6,592 nt of DNA from contig CAYUEN010000054.1 of NCBI GenBank assembly GCA_964443745.1, forward strand, positions 1 through 6,592, written 5' to 3'. The translations under genes and the position numbers were made by a program. This DNA comes from CAYUEN01 sp964443745 (GTDB lineage Bacteria > Campylobacterota > Campylobacteria > Campylobacterales > QNZT01). A model generated the notes under the pieces. That model made no database searches. It was not told where the DNA came from and saw only the letters and a program-made list of their open reading frames with translations. Of this stretch, positions 1 to 5,491 are shown one piece after another. Position 1 is the stretch's first letter, and each line of letters begins with the position of its first letter.

Positions 1-964
1 CGCTCAACGCTTCGAGAGAGACGAAATCCTCTCTCTCATACGCCTCCAGTGCGCATCTGCCTATCATGGCGGCATTGTCCGAACAATACTCAAGAGAGGC
101 CAGATGCAACCGTACGCCGAACGTTTCACACAACTCCAAAATCTTCTCCCGCAAATAGCCGTTCGCGCTCGCACCGCCGACGATCGCAAAATCCGCCGGT
201 GTGTTCTGTTTGAAGAGCCTTTTTAGTTTCATGATCAAATGTGCCGTCGCCGCTTTCTGAAAAGATGCGCATATATCCGCACGATCTTTCTCGCTCAATC
301 TCCCGAGCGCTTCGATCTGTAATCGCACCTGATTTTTGAGTCCCGAGTAGCTAAAAGCGATCTTCGGGGAATTGGCAAGCGGGACCGTAAACGCGAATCG
401 ATCCTCATCCCCTCTTTGCGCATACGCCTCCACGATGGGTCCGCCCGGATAGCCAAGCCCCAACATTTTCGCCACTTTGTCGAAACTCTCTCCGAAACTA
501 TCATCCATCGTGGAGGCGAGCAGTCTGAAATCTTTGTATCCGTTCGCTTCGATCACCTGCGTATGACCTCCCGAAACCAGCAATACGGTCATAGGAAACG
601 AGACCTCTTTTTCGATGAAAAGGGAATAGATATGGCCATGCAGATGGTTGACAGCTATAAGCGGGACGGCCAGGGAGAGATGGAGCGCTTTTGCCATCGT
701 GACCCCCTCCACCAATGTGACGGAAAGACCGGGTGCGTTCGTAACGGCTACGGCTTTGAGCGCATCGAAATAGACGGCAGTTTCTTCAAGAATCTTCGGT
801 AGCGCTTCCGCATGAAGCCTTGCGGCGAGCTCCGGCACGACCCCTCCGTATTTGGCGTGGTCGATCTCCTGGGATATCTTTTTATGAAAGATCAGCCTTT
901 TGGTCACAATCTCCGTGATCGCGATCGCGCTATCGTCGCAACTGCTTTCGATACTGAGTATCAC
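1..964 (-). CDS. tsaD: TsaD, tRNA N6-threonylcarbamoyladenosine (t6A37) transferase subunit; 3' end cut by window edge
   Basis: TsaD (older name Gcp) transfers the threonylcarbamoyl group from threonylcarbamoyl-AMP to A37 of tRNAs that read ANN codons, working in the cytoplasm with TsaB and TsaE. About 321 residues are visible; the family is usually about 335, so only the last 10-20 are missing. Visible motifs: SIESSCDDSA at residues 4-13, the metal-binding H-x3-H (H107 and H111 in NHLHGH), SGGHT at 131-135, a GESFDKVAK stretch at 158-166, VGGASANGYLR at 262-272, and CSDNAAMIG at 294-302 with the metal-binding Asp at 296. The frame is open throughout. The start is GTG at 964-962, giving the expected family N-terminus; an AAGGA Shine-Dalgarno lies 7 bases upstream (976-972) and an in-frame TAA lies nine codons upstream, with no better start between. 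It stands apart from dxr because a small opposite-strand gene intervenes, so it probably has its own promoter in 965-1127. Confidence 0.96.
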   Translation of the reverse strand, partial: MILSIESSCDDSAIAITEIVTKRLIFHKKISQEIDHAKYGGVVPELAARLHAEALPKILEETAVYFDALKAVAVTNAPGLSVTLVEGVTMAKALHLSLAVPLIAVNHLHGHIYSLFIEKEVSFPMTVLLVSGGHTQVIEANGYKDFRLLASTMDDSFGESFDKVAKMLGLGYPGGPIVEAYAQRGDEDRFAFTVPLANSPKIAFSYSGLKNQVRLQIEALGRLSEKDRADICASFQKAATAHLIMKLKRLFKQNTPADFAIVGGASANGYLREKILELCETFGVRLHLASLEYCSDNAAMIGRCALEAYEREDFVSLEALS

Positions 965-1025
965 CGCCTTATCCTTAGTTGTTATTTTTTAGTTTCGATT
1001 AATACTTTTTATGTACAATTCTGAT

Positions 1026-1039
1026 GCTAAAAAGTTAGC
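1026..1039. repeat. Short inverted repeat GCTAA-AAAG-TTAGC
   Basis: Five-base arms flank a 4-base centre, about 60 bases upstream of the tsaD start and about 90 bases upstream of the acidic gene. It could be an operator half-site pair, but five-base arms in AT-rich DNA arise easily by chance. Confidence 0.25.
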
Positions 1040-1065
1040 GTAATTTATTTATAGATATGCTAAAC

Positions 1066-1080
1066 CAAAATGGAATTTTG
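1066..1080. repeat. Inverted repeat CAAAAT-GGA-ATTTTG upstream of the acidic gene
   Basis: Two perfect 6-base arms (1066-1071 and 1075-1080) surround a 3-base centre, ending 47 bases before the ATG at 1128 and just downstream of the candidate -10 boxes. The position suits an operator or the 5' end of the transcript. No known regulator is assigned from the sequence. Confidence 0.3.
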
Positions 1081-1127
1081 CCGATGTAGGGGCAATATCT
1101 GACCAAACAAATATAAAAGGGGATAAT

Positions 1128-1331
1128 ATGACAGTAGAAGAACTCGAACTGCTCGCGACACTCAGCGAACTGGATGTCGATTCTTTGGACGACGACGGAC
1201 TGGCAAGCCTGCTCGAAGAGGCACTCGAAGTCACCGACGGCGACCCGTACGAAGCGATCACCTTCATCACGGAAAACAGCGATATCAGCTACGAAGACCT
1301 ACAGAGGGTCTACAACACTTTCAAAAAATAA
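1128..1331 (+). CDS. Small, highly acidic protein of unknown function (67 residues)
   Basis: I do not recognise this protein. It carries 19 Asp/Glu against 3 Arg/Lys (net charge about -16), has no Cys, no signal peptide and no membrane segment, so it should be soluble and cytoplasmic. Residues 1-35 alternate Leu with acidic residues (EELELL, then an acidic DDD at 21-23 and ASLLEEALE), consistent with amphipathic helices; residues 37-67 (DGDPYEAITFI, then SYEDLQRVYNTF) look like a second helical part with aromatic residues. Evidence that it is real: a strong Shine-Dalgarno (AAGGGGA, 4 bases upstream), codon choice like the neighbours (CTC, CTG, ATC, GAA, GCG), and a perfect hairpin terminator immediately after the TAA. 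It is monocistronic, divergent from tsaD and convergent with dxr, an insertion into what is otherwise a same-strand block. A DNA-mimic, chaperone-like or protein-binding role is possible for such an acidic protein, but nothing in the sequence selects one. Confidence 0.82.
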   Translation: MTVEELELLATLSELDVDSLDDDGLASLLEEALEVTDGDPYEAITFITENSDISYEDLQRVYNTFKK

Positions 1332-1334
1332 CCG

Positions 1335-1361
1335 AAAGTAGAGAAGTCGCTTCTCTACTTT
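1335..1361. terminator. Perfect 12-bp hairpin, probable bidirectional terminator between the acidic gene and dxr
   Basis: Arms at 1335-1346 and 1350-1361 pair perfectly around a 3-base loop (TCG). On the plus strand, a 10-bp version of the stem is followed by TTTTT (1359-1363), a classic intrinsic terminator 5 bases after the acidic gene's stop. On the minus strand the same stem is followed by TTTCGG and then a TATTTTTT run (within 1323-1330), weaker but usable. The stop codon of dxr (1355-1357) lies inside the stem. Confidence 0.85.
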
Positions 1362-2425
1362 TTCTTGCAAAATCTCCTCACTTCCCCATCGATCTCGAAA
1401 ACATCCTCCACGCTCGAAGGTTTGAAATCCTCGAACGCTTCATACGCTTCCAAAACGCATTTTGAAATATCCGTAAAGCCGATTTTCCCATCGAAAAAGT
1501 GCGAAATCGCCACTTCGTTGGCCGCATTGATCACCGCACCCAGCCATGGTTTTCGGAGAATCTCCTCCTTGATCCGCCAAATCGGATAGCGGGCGGGGTC
1601 GATCTTGCGAAACTCCAACTTGCCCACTTCCGTCAAATCCACGGGAGAGAGTATCGGCGTATCGACCTCTCCGAGCAGTGCGAAAGCGATCGGAAGCTTC
1701 ATATCCGCATAGGCGATATGGGCGGTCGAAGAGCCATCCTTGAAATCGATCAACGCATGGATGATCGAACGCGTTTCGATAATCGCATCCAGCCGATCGA
1801 CATCAAAAAGCCATTTGGCTTCGAGCAGTTCGAAAAGTTTGTTCATCATCGTCGCGCTGTCGATCGTGATCTTGCGCCCCATCGACCAGTTGGGATGCTT
1901 CAGCGCCTCTTCGACCGTGACGTTCGCGAGCCTCTCCGGCGGCGTATCGCGAAACGCGCCTCCGCTCGCGGTAATGGTCATTCCGAGGATTTCTCTGCCG
2001 CTTTGAAGATACCATAAGCCGAAATGTTCGCTATCGATCGGCGTCAATTTCGACCTGTCGATGAAAGCGCCCGCGACGACGAGGCTCTCCTTGTTCGCAA
2101 GAGCGACCCGTTTCCCCTCCGCTATCGCGGCGATCGTGGGCTTCAAGCCCGCAAACCCCACCAACGCGTTGACTACCAATTCGGCATCGCTCAGATGGAT
2201 CACCTCGCGTATCCCCTCCTCTCCGAAAAGCACGTTGGGATGTTCCACCTTCGCCGCCGTCTCTTTATCCAATACGGCGACCACTTCCGGGGCGAACTCT
2301 CTGATCTGTTCGTTCAGAAGCGGCGTATTGCGTCCCGCGACCAATACATCCACATCGAGGCGATACCGCCGCGCGATCTCCAGCGCGTTGACTCCGATCG
2401 AGCCAGTACTCCCCAAAACGATCAC
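1355..2425 (-). CDS. dxr: 1-deoxy-D-xylulose 5-phosphate reductoisomerase (MEP pathway)
   Basis: Dxr (IspC) converts 1-deoxy-D-xylulose 5-phosphate to 2-C-methyl-D-erythritol 4-phosphate with NADPH and a divalent metal; it is the committed step of isoprenoid synthesis and the target of fosmidomycin. At 356 residues it has the short form typical of Campylobacterota (E. coli 398). Visible motifs: the NADPH-binding GSTGSIG at 5-11, NKES at 111-114, metal ligands D131 and E133 in PIDSEH, TASGGAF at 152-158, HPNWSMGRK at 177-185 with the active-site His, and NKLFE at 195-199 with the third metal ligand E199. The start is GTG (2425-2423), which overlaps the cdsA stop as GTGA, with a weak GGGGA ribosome site 5 bases upstream (2435-2431); the resulting MIVLGSTG start is the expected N-terminus. 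Translation is therefore probably coupled to cdsA. The stop lies in the terminator hairpin shared with the convergent small gene. Confidence 0.97.
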   Translation of the reverse strand: MIVLGSTGSIGVNALEIARRYRLDVDVLVAGRNTPLLNEQIREFAPEVVAVLDKETAAKVEHPNVLFGEEGIREVIHLSDAELVVNALVGFAGLKPTIAAIAEGKRVALANKESLVVAGAFIDRSKLTPIDSEHFGLWYLQSGREILGMTITASGGAFRDTPPERLANVTVEEALKHPNWSMGRKITIDSATMMNKLFELLEAKWLFDVDRLDAIIETRSIIHALIDFKDGSSTAHIAYADMKLPIAFALLGEVDTPILSPVDLTEVGKLEFRKIDPARYPIWRIKEEILRKPWLGAVINAANEVAISHFFDGKIGFTDISKCVLEAYEAFEDFKPSSVEDVFEIDGEVRRFCKKK

Positions 2426-3183
2426 GCCAATCCCCGAAGCAACACCACCATCATCACGCCGGCGAACAGATACCCGTCCAGACGATCGAGTACGCCACCA
2501 TGGCCGGGCAGGACCGTTCCGCTGTCCTTCACACCCGCTCTACGCTTGAGATAACTCTCGAAAAGATCGCCGAAAACGGAAGAGAACGAAACGATCAGGG
2601 AGATCACGACGGCCAGTAGGGGAGAGACGAATTCGACACCATAGAAAGTCCCGGCGATCGTCGCGGCGACCACACCCCCCGCGACCCCTTCCCACGTCTT
2701 TTTCGGAGAGATGGAACAAAACGGCCTCTTCCCGATCGCTCTGCCCGTAAAATAGGCGGCCGTATCGGTCAGAGCCACGATGATGACCAACCACACCATC
2801 GACTCCATTCCAAACCCCTTGTAGAGCGCGAGCAGAAAGAGAAAGCTGCTGGTGGGATAAAGAAAAACCATACTTTTGTGAAAATCCGCTTCCCCGCGGT
2901 AGATTGTCCACGAGACGTAGGCGATCAACGCGATGAAGATCAGGTCGTCCGGATTGGGATAGATCAGGGAGAGAAGCCAGAGTGCCAGTGCGTAGAAATA
3001 GAGCGTGCTCTCTTCGATATCGAGCAACTTCATCGCTTCGTAAAAAGAGAACATGAAAGCCACGCCCAGGAAGAGCCAGGTCAGAAGGAGGGAATCCGCC
3101 CATGCGACGATCACCACGATACCTATCAGTACGGCACCCGTCACGAAACGTGGTTTGTCTATTTTTTCCAGAATATTCGCCAT
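2422..3183 (-). CDS. cdsA: Phosphatidate cytidylyltransferase (CDP-diacylglycerol synthase)
   Basis: CdsA makes CDP-diacylglycerol from phosphatidic acid and CTP in the inner membrane, the branch point to phosphatidylethanolamine and phosphatidylglycerol. The 253 residues contain about eight hydrophobic stretches (roughly 13-30, 31-48, 62-76, 80-96, 105-121, 127-146, 165-206 in two parts, 236-251). The family signature is complete at 210-236: SYLKRRAGVKD, then PGHGGVLDRLDG, with the paired Asp/Arg/Asp metal and substrate ligands. TDTAAYF (139-145) and SPKKTWEG (159-166) are further family motifs. The ATG at 3183-3181 is supported by a strong GGAGG at 3195-3191, 7 bases upstream. It lies 41 bp after the 108-residue gene and overlaps dxr by 4 bp. 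A TATAAT hexamer in the 41-bp gap suggests that cdsA-dxr may also be transcribed separately. Confidence 0.97.
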   Translation of the reverse strand: MANILEKIDKPRFVTGAVLIGIVVIVAWADSLLLTWLFLGVAFMFSFYEAMKLLDIEESTLYFYALALWLLSLIYPNPDDLIFIALIAYVSWTIYRGEADFHKSMVFLYPTSSFLFLLALYKGFGMESMVWLVIIVALTDTAAYFTGRAIGKRPFCSISPKKTWEGVAGGVVAATIAGTFYGVEFVSPLLAVVISLIVSFSSVFGDLFESYLKRRAGVKDSGTVLPGHGGVLDRLDGYLFAGVMMVVLLRGLA

Positions 3184-3206
3184 CGCACCACCTCCGAAGA
3201 TGGAGT

Positions 3207-3212
3207 ATTATA
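3207..3212 (-). promoter_or_regulatory. Candidate -10 box (TATAAT) for cdsA-dxr
   Basis: A perfect minus-strand TATAAT, preceded by GC, sits in the 41-bp gap between the 108-residue gene and cdsA. Transcription would begin near 3200, giving a leader of about 17 bases that still includes the GGAGG of cdsA. No recognisable -35 lies at 16-18 bases upstream, which is common in Campylobacterota but lowers certainty. Confidence 0.4.
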
Positions 3213-3224
3213 GCCTCTTTGGAG

Positions 3225-3551
3225 TTAGACTTTGATATCCAGGATATGGAATCCCGATGGTCCCTCCTCTTCCTCTTCTCTCCTCTTTTTCTTGTATCGG
3301 CTGGCGATCTCCTGCTCTTTTTCGCCGCTCTCTTCGTCGGCTCTTTCACGAAAATGTTCGCGATCCGGATCGACTTTATGCCCCTCTTCCATCTCCCGCG
3401 TCTCTTCGATCTGTCGCTGCTTTTCGTTGGCTGCTGCCGCGGCGGCGATATTTTGGAATTCGATTCGATTCTGATAATCGATCTGATTTCCGGCGGCGAC
3501 ATGCATGTTCTGGTTTACCAAAATGATATTCCCAAGCGGTGTGACGGCCAT
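3225..3551 (-). CDS. Conserved hypothetical charged/coiled-coil protein (108 residues)
   Basis: I cannot assign a function. From memory, a similar small gene lies between cdsA and the NFACT gene in Campylobacter (Cj1348c), and the N-terminal style (MAVTPLGNIILVNQNM) resembles hypothetical proteins of Sulfurimonas; this needs a search. The protein has two parts: an uncharged N-terminus rich in Asn/Gln (1-35) ending in an Ala tract (36-41), then a very charged segment (42-96) of Glu, Lys and Arg with helical or coiled-coil character, including KKKRREEEEE at 87-96, and a short hydrophobic tail FHILDIKV. There is no signal peptide or membrane segment. Start ATG 3551-3549 follows an AAGGAGA Shine-Dalgarno that overlaps the stop codon of the upstream NFACT gene (10-bp gap), implying coupled translation. 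The genomic position suggests a link to RqcH-like function, but that is inference only. Confidence 0.85.
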   Translation of the reverse strand: MAVTPLGNIILVNQNMHVAAGNQIDYQNRIEFQNIAAAAAANEKQRQIEETREMEEGHKVDPDREHFRERADEESGEKEQEIASRYKKKRREEEEEGPSGFHILDIKV

Positions 3552-3556
3552 GACGA

Positions 3557-3563
3557 TCTCCTT
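3557..3563 (-). promoter_or_regulatory. Shine-Dalgarno of the 108-residue gene, overlapping the rqcH stop codon
   Basis: On the minus strand the sequence TAAGGAGA contains both the TAA stop of the NFACT gene (3564-3562) and the AAGGAGA ribosome site, 5 bases before the ATG at 3551. A ribosome finishing the NFACT gene would sit on this site, so reinitiation or coupling is likely. Confidence 0.75.
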
Positions 3564-4896
3564 ACGGCTTTTCTGCCGAGATGGTTTGATACGCTACATA
3601 CTCTACATTCGCTCCATGTCTGATCTTGACGTTTCGTCTTTGTGTATAATCGACCAGATAGGATCCTTCTGAAACGCCGCTGAAGCCCACGCAGAGCTTC
3701 GCGCCGAATTCGATGACCGATTCGGGTACTTTGCGTTTATCACTTCTAATTATAACATGAGTGGAGGGAATATCTTTCAGATGCATCCAGATATCGCTCA
3801 TTTTCGCCTTTTTCAGGAGGGAAATATTCCCTTTTTCGTTTTTTCCCACACTGATTTTGTACCCTTCGCAGAAAAAAGTTTCGATATGGCTCTCCTCTTT
3901 GGCTCTCTTTTTCCGTTTGCGAGGCTGCTTGGGCAAAAAGAGTTGCACTTCGTCCACGCTTCGAGCCGATTCGATCATCTTTTCGAGTCTGCGTAAAAAA
4001 GCGATCTTCGTTTCGAGATTCTCTCTTTCGATATAGGTGTGTTTCGCTTTTTGCTCCAACCTTTTGGCGCGGGCGAAAAGGAGATTGGCCGCTTCCGCCG
4101 GCGTCCTCGCCTCCGTAGGCAAAACGATCGTGACCTCTTTTCCGTCGTAGTCTTTCACCCTCACCGCTCTCTCGTAATTTCGCAGCGTATGCAGATACGA
4201 AAGCAGCAGTTGGGCTTCATACCGGTATTTTCGACTCTTTTCCAAAAGCGTTTCTTCGGATTGGAGTGCGTGCAAAATCTTTTCGAGCTTTTTACGCTTT
4301 CTTTTCACGACCGCCGATTTCTGGAGCTTGAGCTGATCCAGCTTTTTAGCTTCCCTTTCGCGGTAGAGCGCATACAGATAACTTTCGACATCTTCGATTC
4401 GGACGGGTTCGGATTCCTCGAAGTCCCGAGGTTCCAGCTTCGGCAATTCGATCCCCGGACGGATTTGACGATAGGAGGTCGCAGCGTCGATATGGCGCAG
4501 CGCTTCGAGGATAGTCTCTTTTTCGTCGAGTATGATCGCGTTGGTGTTGCGGCCGGTAAACTCCAGTTGCAGAATTGTTCGGTGCGCCTTGTAGGCGCTT
4601 CCCGAAGCCGCAAGGATTCGCAATATCCGATCTCCTTTCACCACTTCGATTTTTTCGATTTTCGCCCCTTTGAAGCGTCTGGAAAGAAGGACATCGAACG
4701 GCGCCTGATAGTGGCGTACTTTGCGATAGCGCTCCGTCTTGAAGATCACCGCATCTCCCCGCTTCATATCGAAATAGTAGCTCTGCTCCCGGTCGAAAAC
4801 GATTTTGAGGATCGTATCCTCGACACGTTCGATCGCGGTGATTTTCGCATAACGGCGCAGATGTGCCGCTATCTGGACGAGTTCGGAGCGTTTCAT
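3562..4896 (-). CDS. rqcH: NFACT-family protein, RqcH/Rqc2 homologue (often annotated fibronectin/fibrinogen-binding protein)
   Basis: RqcH binds 50S subunits blocked by peptidyl-tRNA and adds C-terminal alanine tails that mark the stalled product for degradation; the older 'fibronectin-binding' name comes from Gram-positive homologues. Domains seen: NFACT-N at about 1-150, with the GDR motif (D89, R90, matching the Asp-Arg pair needed for tailing) and TGRNTNAIILD (114-124); a basic coiled-coil middle at about 175-325 with the TPAEAANLLFARAKRLEQKAK segment split around 265-284; and NFACT-R at about 340-440, with GKNEKGNISLL (351-361), DIWMHLKDIPSTHVII (368-383) and DYTQRRNVK (416-424). At 444 residues it is about 125 shorter than B. 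subtilis RqcH (570); the alignment I can make by eye places the loss at the helix-hairpin-helix domain near residue 155-170. The ATG at 4896 lies 4 bp after the dcd stop, with only a weak AAGTGAG ribosome site. Activity as an Ala-tailing factor is inferred, not shown. Confidence 0.9.
   Translation of the reverse strand: MKRSELVQIAAHLRRYAKITAIERVEDTILKIVFDREQSYYFDMKRGDAVIFKTERYRKVRHYQAPFDVLLSRRFKGAKIEKIEVVKGDRILRILAASGSAYKAHRTILQLEFTGRNTNAIILDEKETILEALRHIDAATSYRQIRPGIELPKLEPRDFEESEPVRIEDVESYLYALYREREAKKLDQLKLQKSAVVKRKRKKLEKILHALQSEETLLEKSRKYRYEAQLLLSYLHTLRNYERAVRVKDYDGKEVTIVLPTEARTPAEAANLLFARAKRLEQKAKHTYIERENLETKIAFLRRLEKMIESARSVDEVQLFLPKQPRKRKKRAKEESHIETFFCEGYKISVGKNEKGNISLLKKAKMSDIWMHLKDIPSTHVIIRSDKRKVPESVIEFGAKLCVGFSGVSEGSYLVDYTQRRNVKIRHGANVEYVAYQTISAEKP
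3749..3757 (-). promoter_or_regulatory. Candidate extended -10 (TGTTATAAT) inside rqcH
   Basis: A perfect extended -10 box lies within codons 380-383 of the NFACT gene (His-Val-Ile-Ile), where ATA and ATT are used for Ile although ATC dominates elsewhere in the window. It would start a transcript near 3742, about 190 bases upstream of the 108-residue gene. It could equally be a chance result of the encoded VII motif. Confidence 0.2.
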
Positions 4897-4900
4897 CGGC

Positions 4901-5461
4901 TCACTTCAAAATACGCGGCAGAGTGATTCCCGTCTGTGCCTGGTATTTTCCCTTCTTGTCAGCATAAGTCACTTCGCAGGGCTCGTCGCCTTCGAGAAAA
5001 AGCACCTGGGCGATCCCTTCGTTGGCGTAGATTTTGGCCGGAAGGGGGGTGGTGTTGGAGATTTCGATCGTGATATGCCCCTCGAATCCCGGCTCGAACG
5101 GCGTGACGTTCACGATGATCCCGCAGCGGGCATAAGTACTCTTTCCCAGACAGATCGCCAGTACGTTTTCGGGCATACGGAAATACTCCACCGTACGTGC
5201 CAGCGCGAAGGAGTTGGGCGGTACGATCGCTACGTCCGCTTCGATATCGACGACGTTCGCTTCGTCGAAATTCTTCGGATCGACGACCGTGGAGTTGACA
5301 TTCGTGAAGATTTTGAACTCCCTCCCCACCCGAATGTCGTATCCGTAACTGCTCAAGCCGTAACTGACGACGTTTTTGCCTATCTGCTCTTCACAAAAAG
5401 GTTCGATCATCCGATCCCGGAGCGATCTCTCCCGAATCCATCTGTCGCTTTTGAGTCCCAT
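4901..5461 (-). CDS. dcd: dCTP deaminase
   Basis: Dcd deaminates dCTP to dUTP in the cytoplasm, feeding dUMP to thymidylate synthase. The 186-residue product is full length for the Campylobacterota type. Visible motifs: SYGLSSYGYDIRVG (33-46), PNSFALARTVEYF (82-94), the active-site LGKSTYARCG (105-114, with S108 and R112), PFEPGFEGHITIE (121-133, with the catalytic Glu equivalent at 133), and the C-terminal KYQAQTGITLPR (172-183) that closes over the nucleotide. The start chosen is ATG 5461-5459 (MGLKSDRW), with AAAGGGA upstream. A TTG six codons earlier (5479) is in frame but would lie at or before the likely transcription start and breaks the family N-terminus. Whether the enzyme also hydrolyses dUTP, as some archaeal homologues do, cannot be told by eye. 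It is first in the minus-strand unit, 4 bp ahead of the NFACT gene. Confidence 0.97.
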   Translation of the reverse strand: MGLKSDRWIRERSLRDRMIEPFCEEQIGKNVVSYGLSSYGYDIRVGREFKIFTNVNSTVVDPKNFDEANVVDIEADVAIVPPNSFALARTVEYFRMPENVLAICLGKSTYARCGIIVNVTPFEPGFEGHITIEISNTTPLPAKIYANEGIAQVLFLEGDEPCEVTYADKKGKYQAQTGITLPRILK

Positions 5462-5482
5462 ACCATCCCTTTTTTGCAAAAG

Positions 5483-5491
5483 ATTATAGCA
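5483..5491 (-). promoter_or_regulatory. Extended -10 promoter (TGCTATAAT) for the dcd operon
   Basis: On the minus strand TGC-TATAAT is a perfect extended -10. The expected start, about 7 bases beyond the hexamer (near 5476), gives a leader of about 15 bases carrying AAAGGGA before the ATG at 5461. No -35 consensus is visible at 16-18 bases; the TG extension can compensate. This is probably the main promoter for dcd-rqcH-108aa-cdsA-dxr. Confidence 0.7.

Larger units (their letters stand above)
965..1127. promoter_or_regulatory. Divergent intergenic region between tsaD and the acidic small gene
   Basis: This AT-rich stretch separates two divergent starts (GTG at 964, ATG at 1128) and must carry at least one promoter in each direction. 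Candidate plus-strand -10 boxes are TATAGA (1050-1055) or the overlapping TATGCT (1056-1061); neither has a clear -35, which is usual in Campylobacterota. No strong minus-strand -10 stands out. The heptamer TGCTAAA occurs at 1025-1031 and again at 1058-1064, and two short inverted repeats are listed separately. The small gene has a good ribosome-binding site, AAGGGGA at 1117-1123, 4 bases before its ATG. Confidence 0.55.

Noticed and set aside
416..1024. Plus-strand open frames of 128 and 70 codons over tsaD
   Set aside because: They are antisense to a clear, uninterrupted TsaD and have no ribosome sites or family resemblance.
1112..1117. TATAAA as a -10 box for the acidic gene
   Set aside because: It lies only 10 bases before the ATG and overlaps the Shine-Dalgarno, so a transcript from it would lack the ribosome site that is clearly present.
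1049..1270. Minus-strand 73-codon Ser-rich open frame over the acidic gene
   Set aside because: The Ser runs are the complement of GAA/GAC/GAT-rich acidic codons; the plus-strand frame has the ribosome site and terminator, this one does not.
3257..3290. Purine-rich codon run encoding KKKRREEEEE as a possible frameshift or repeat-expansion site
   Set aside because: The run mixes GAA/GAG and AAA/AGA-type codons with no long perfect repeat unit, and the frame on both sides is intact.
2540..3502. Minus-strand 320-codon open frame spanning cdsA and the 108-residue gene
   Set aside because: It is out of frame with both real genes; CdsA has its complete signature and both genes have good ribosome sites. 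The Arg/Ser/Asp-rich translation is a frame shadow.
4039..4926. Plus-strand 295-codon open frame
   Set aside because: It is antisense to the NFACT gene, rich in Arg/Phe/Asp as expected of a shadow frame, and has no ribosome site or recognisable domain.
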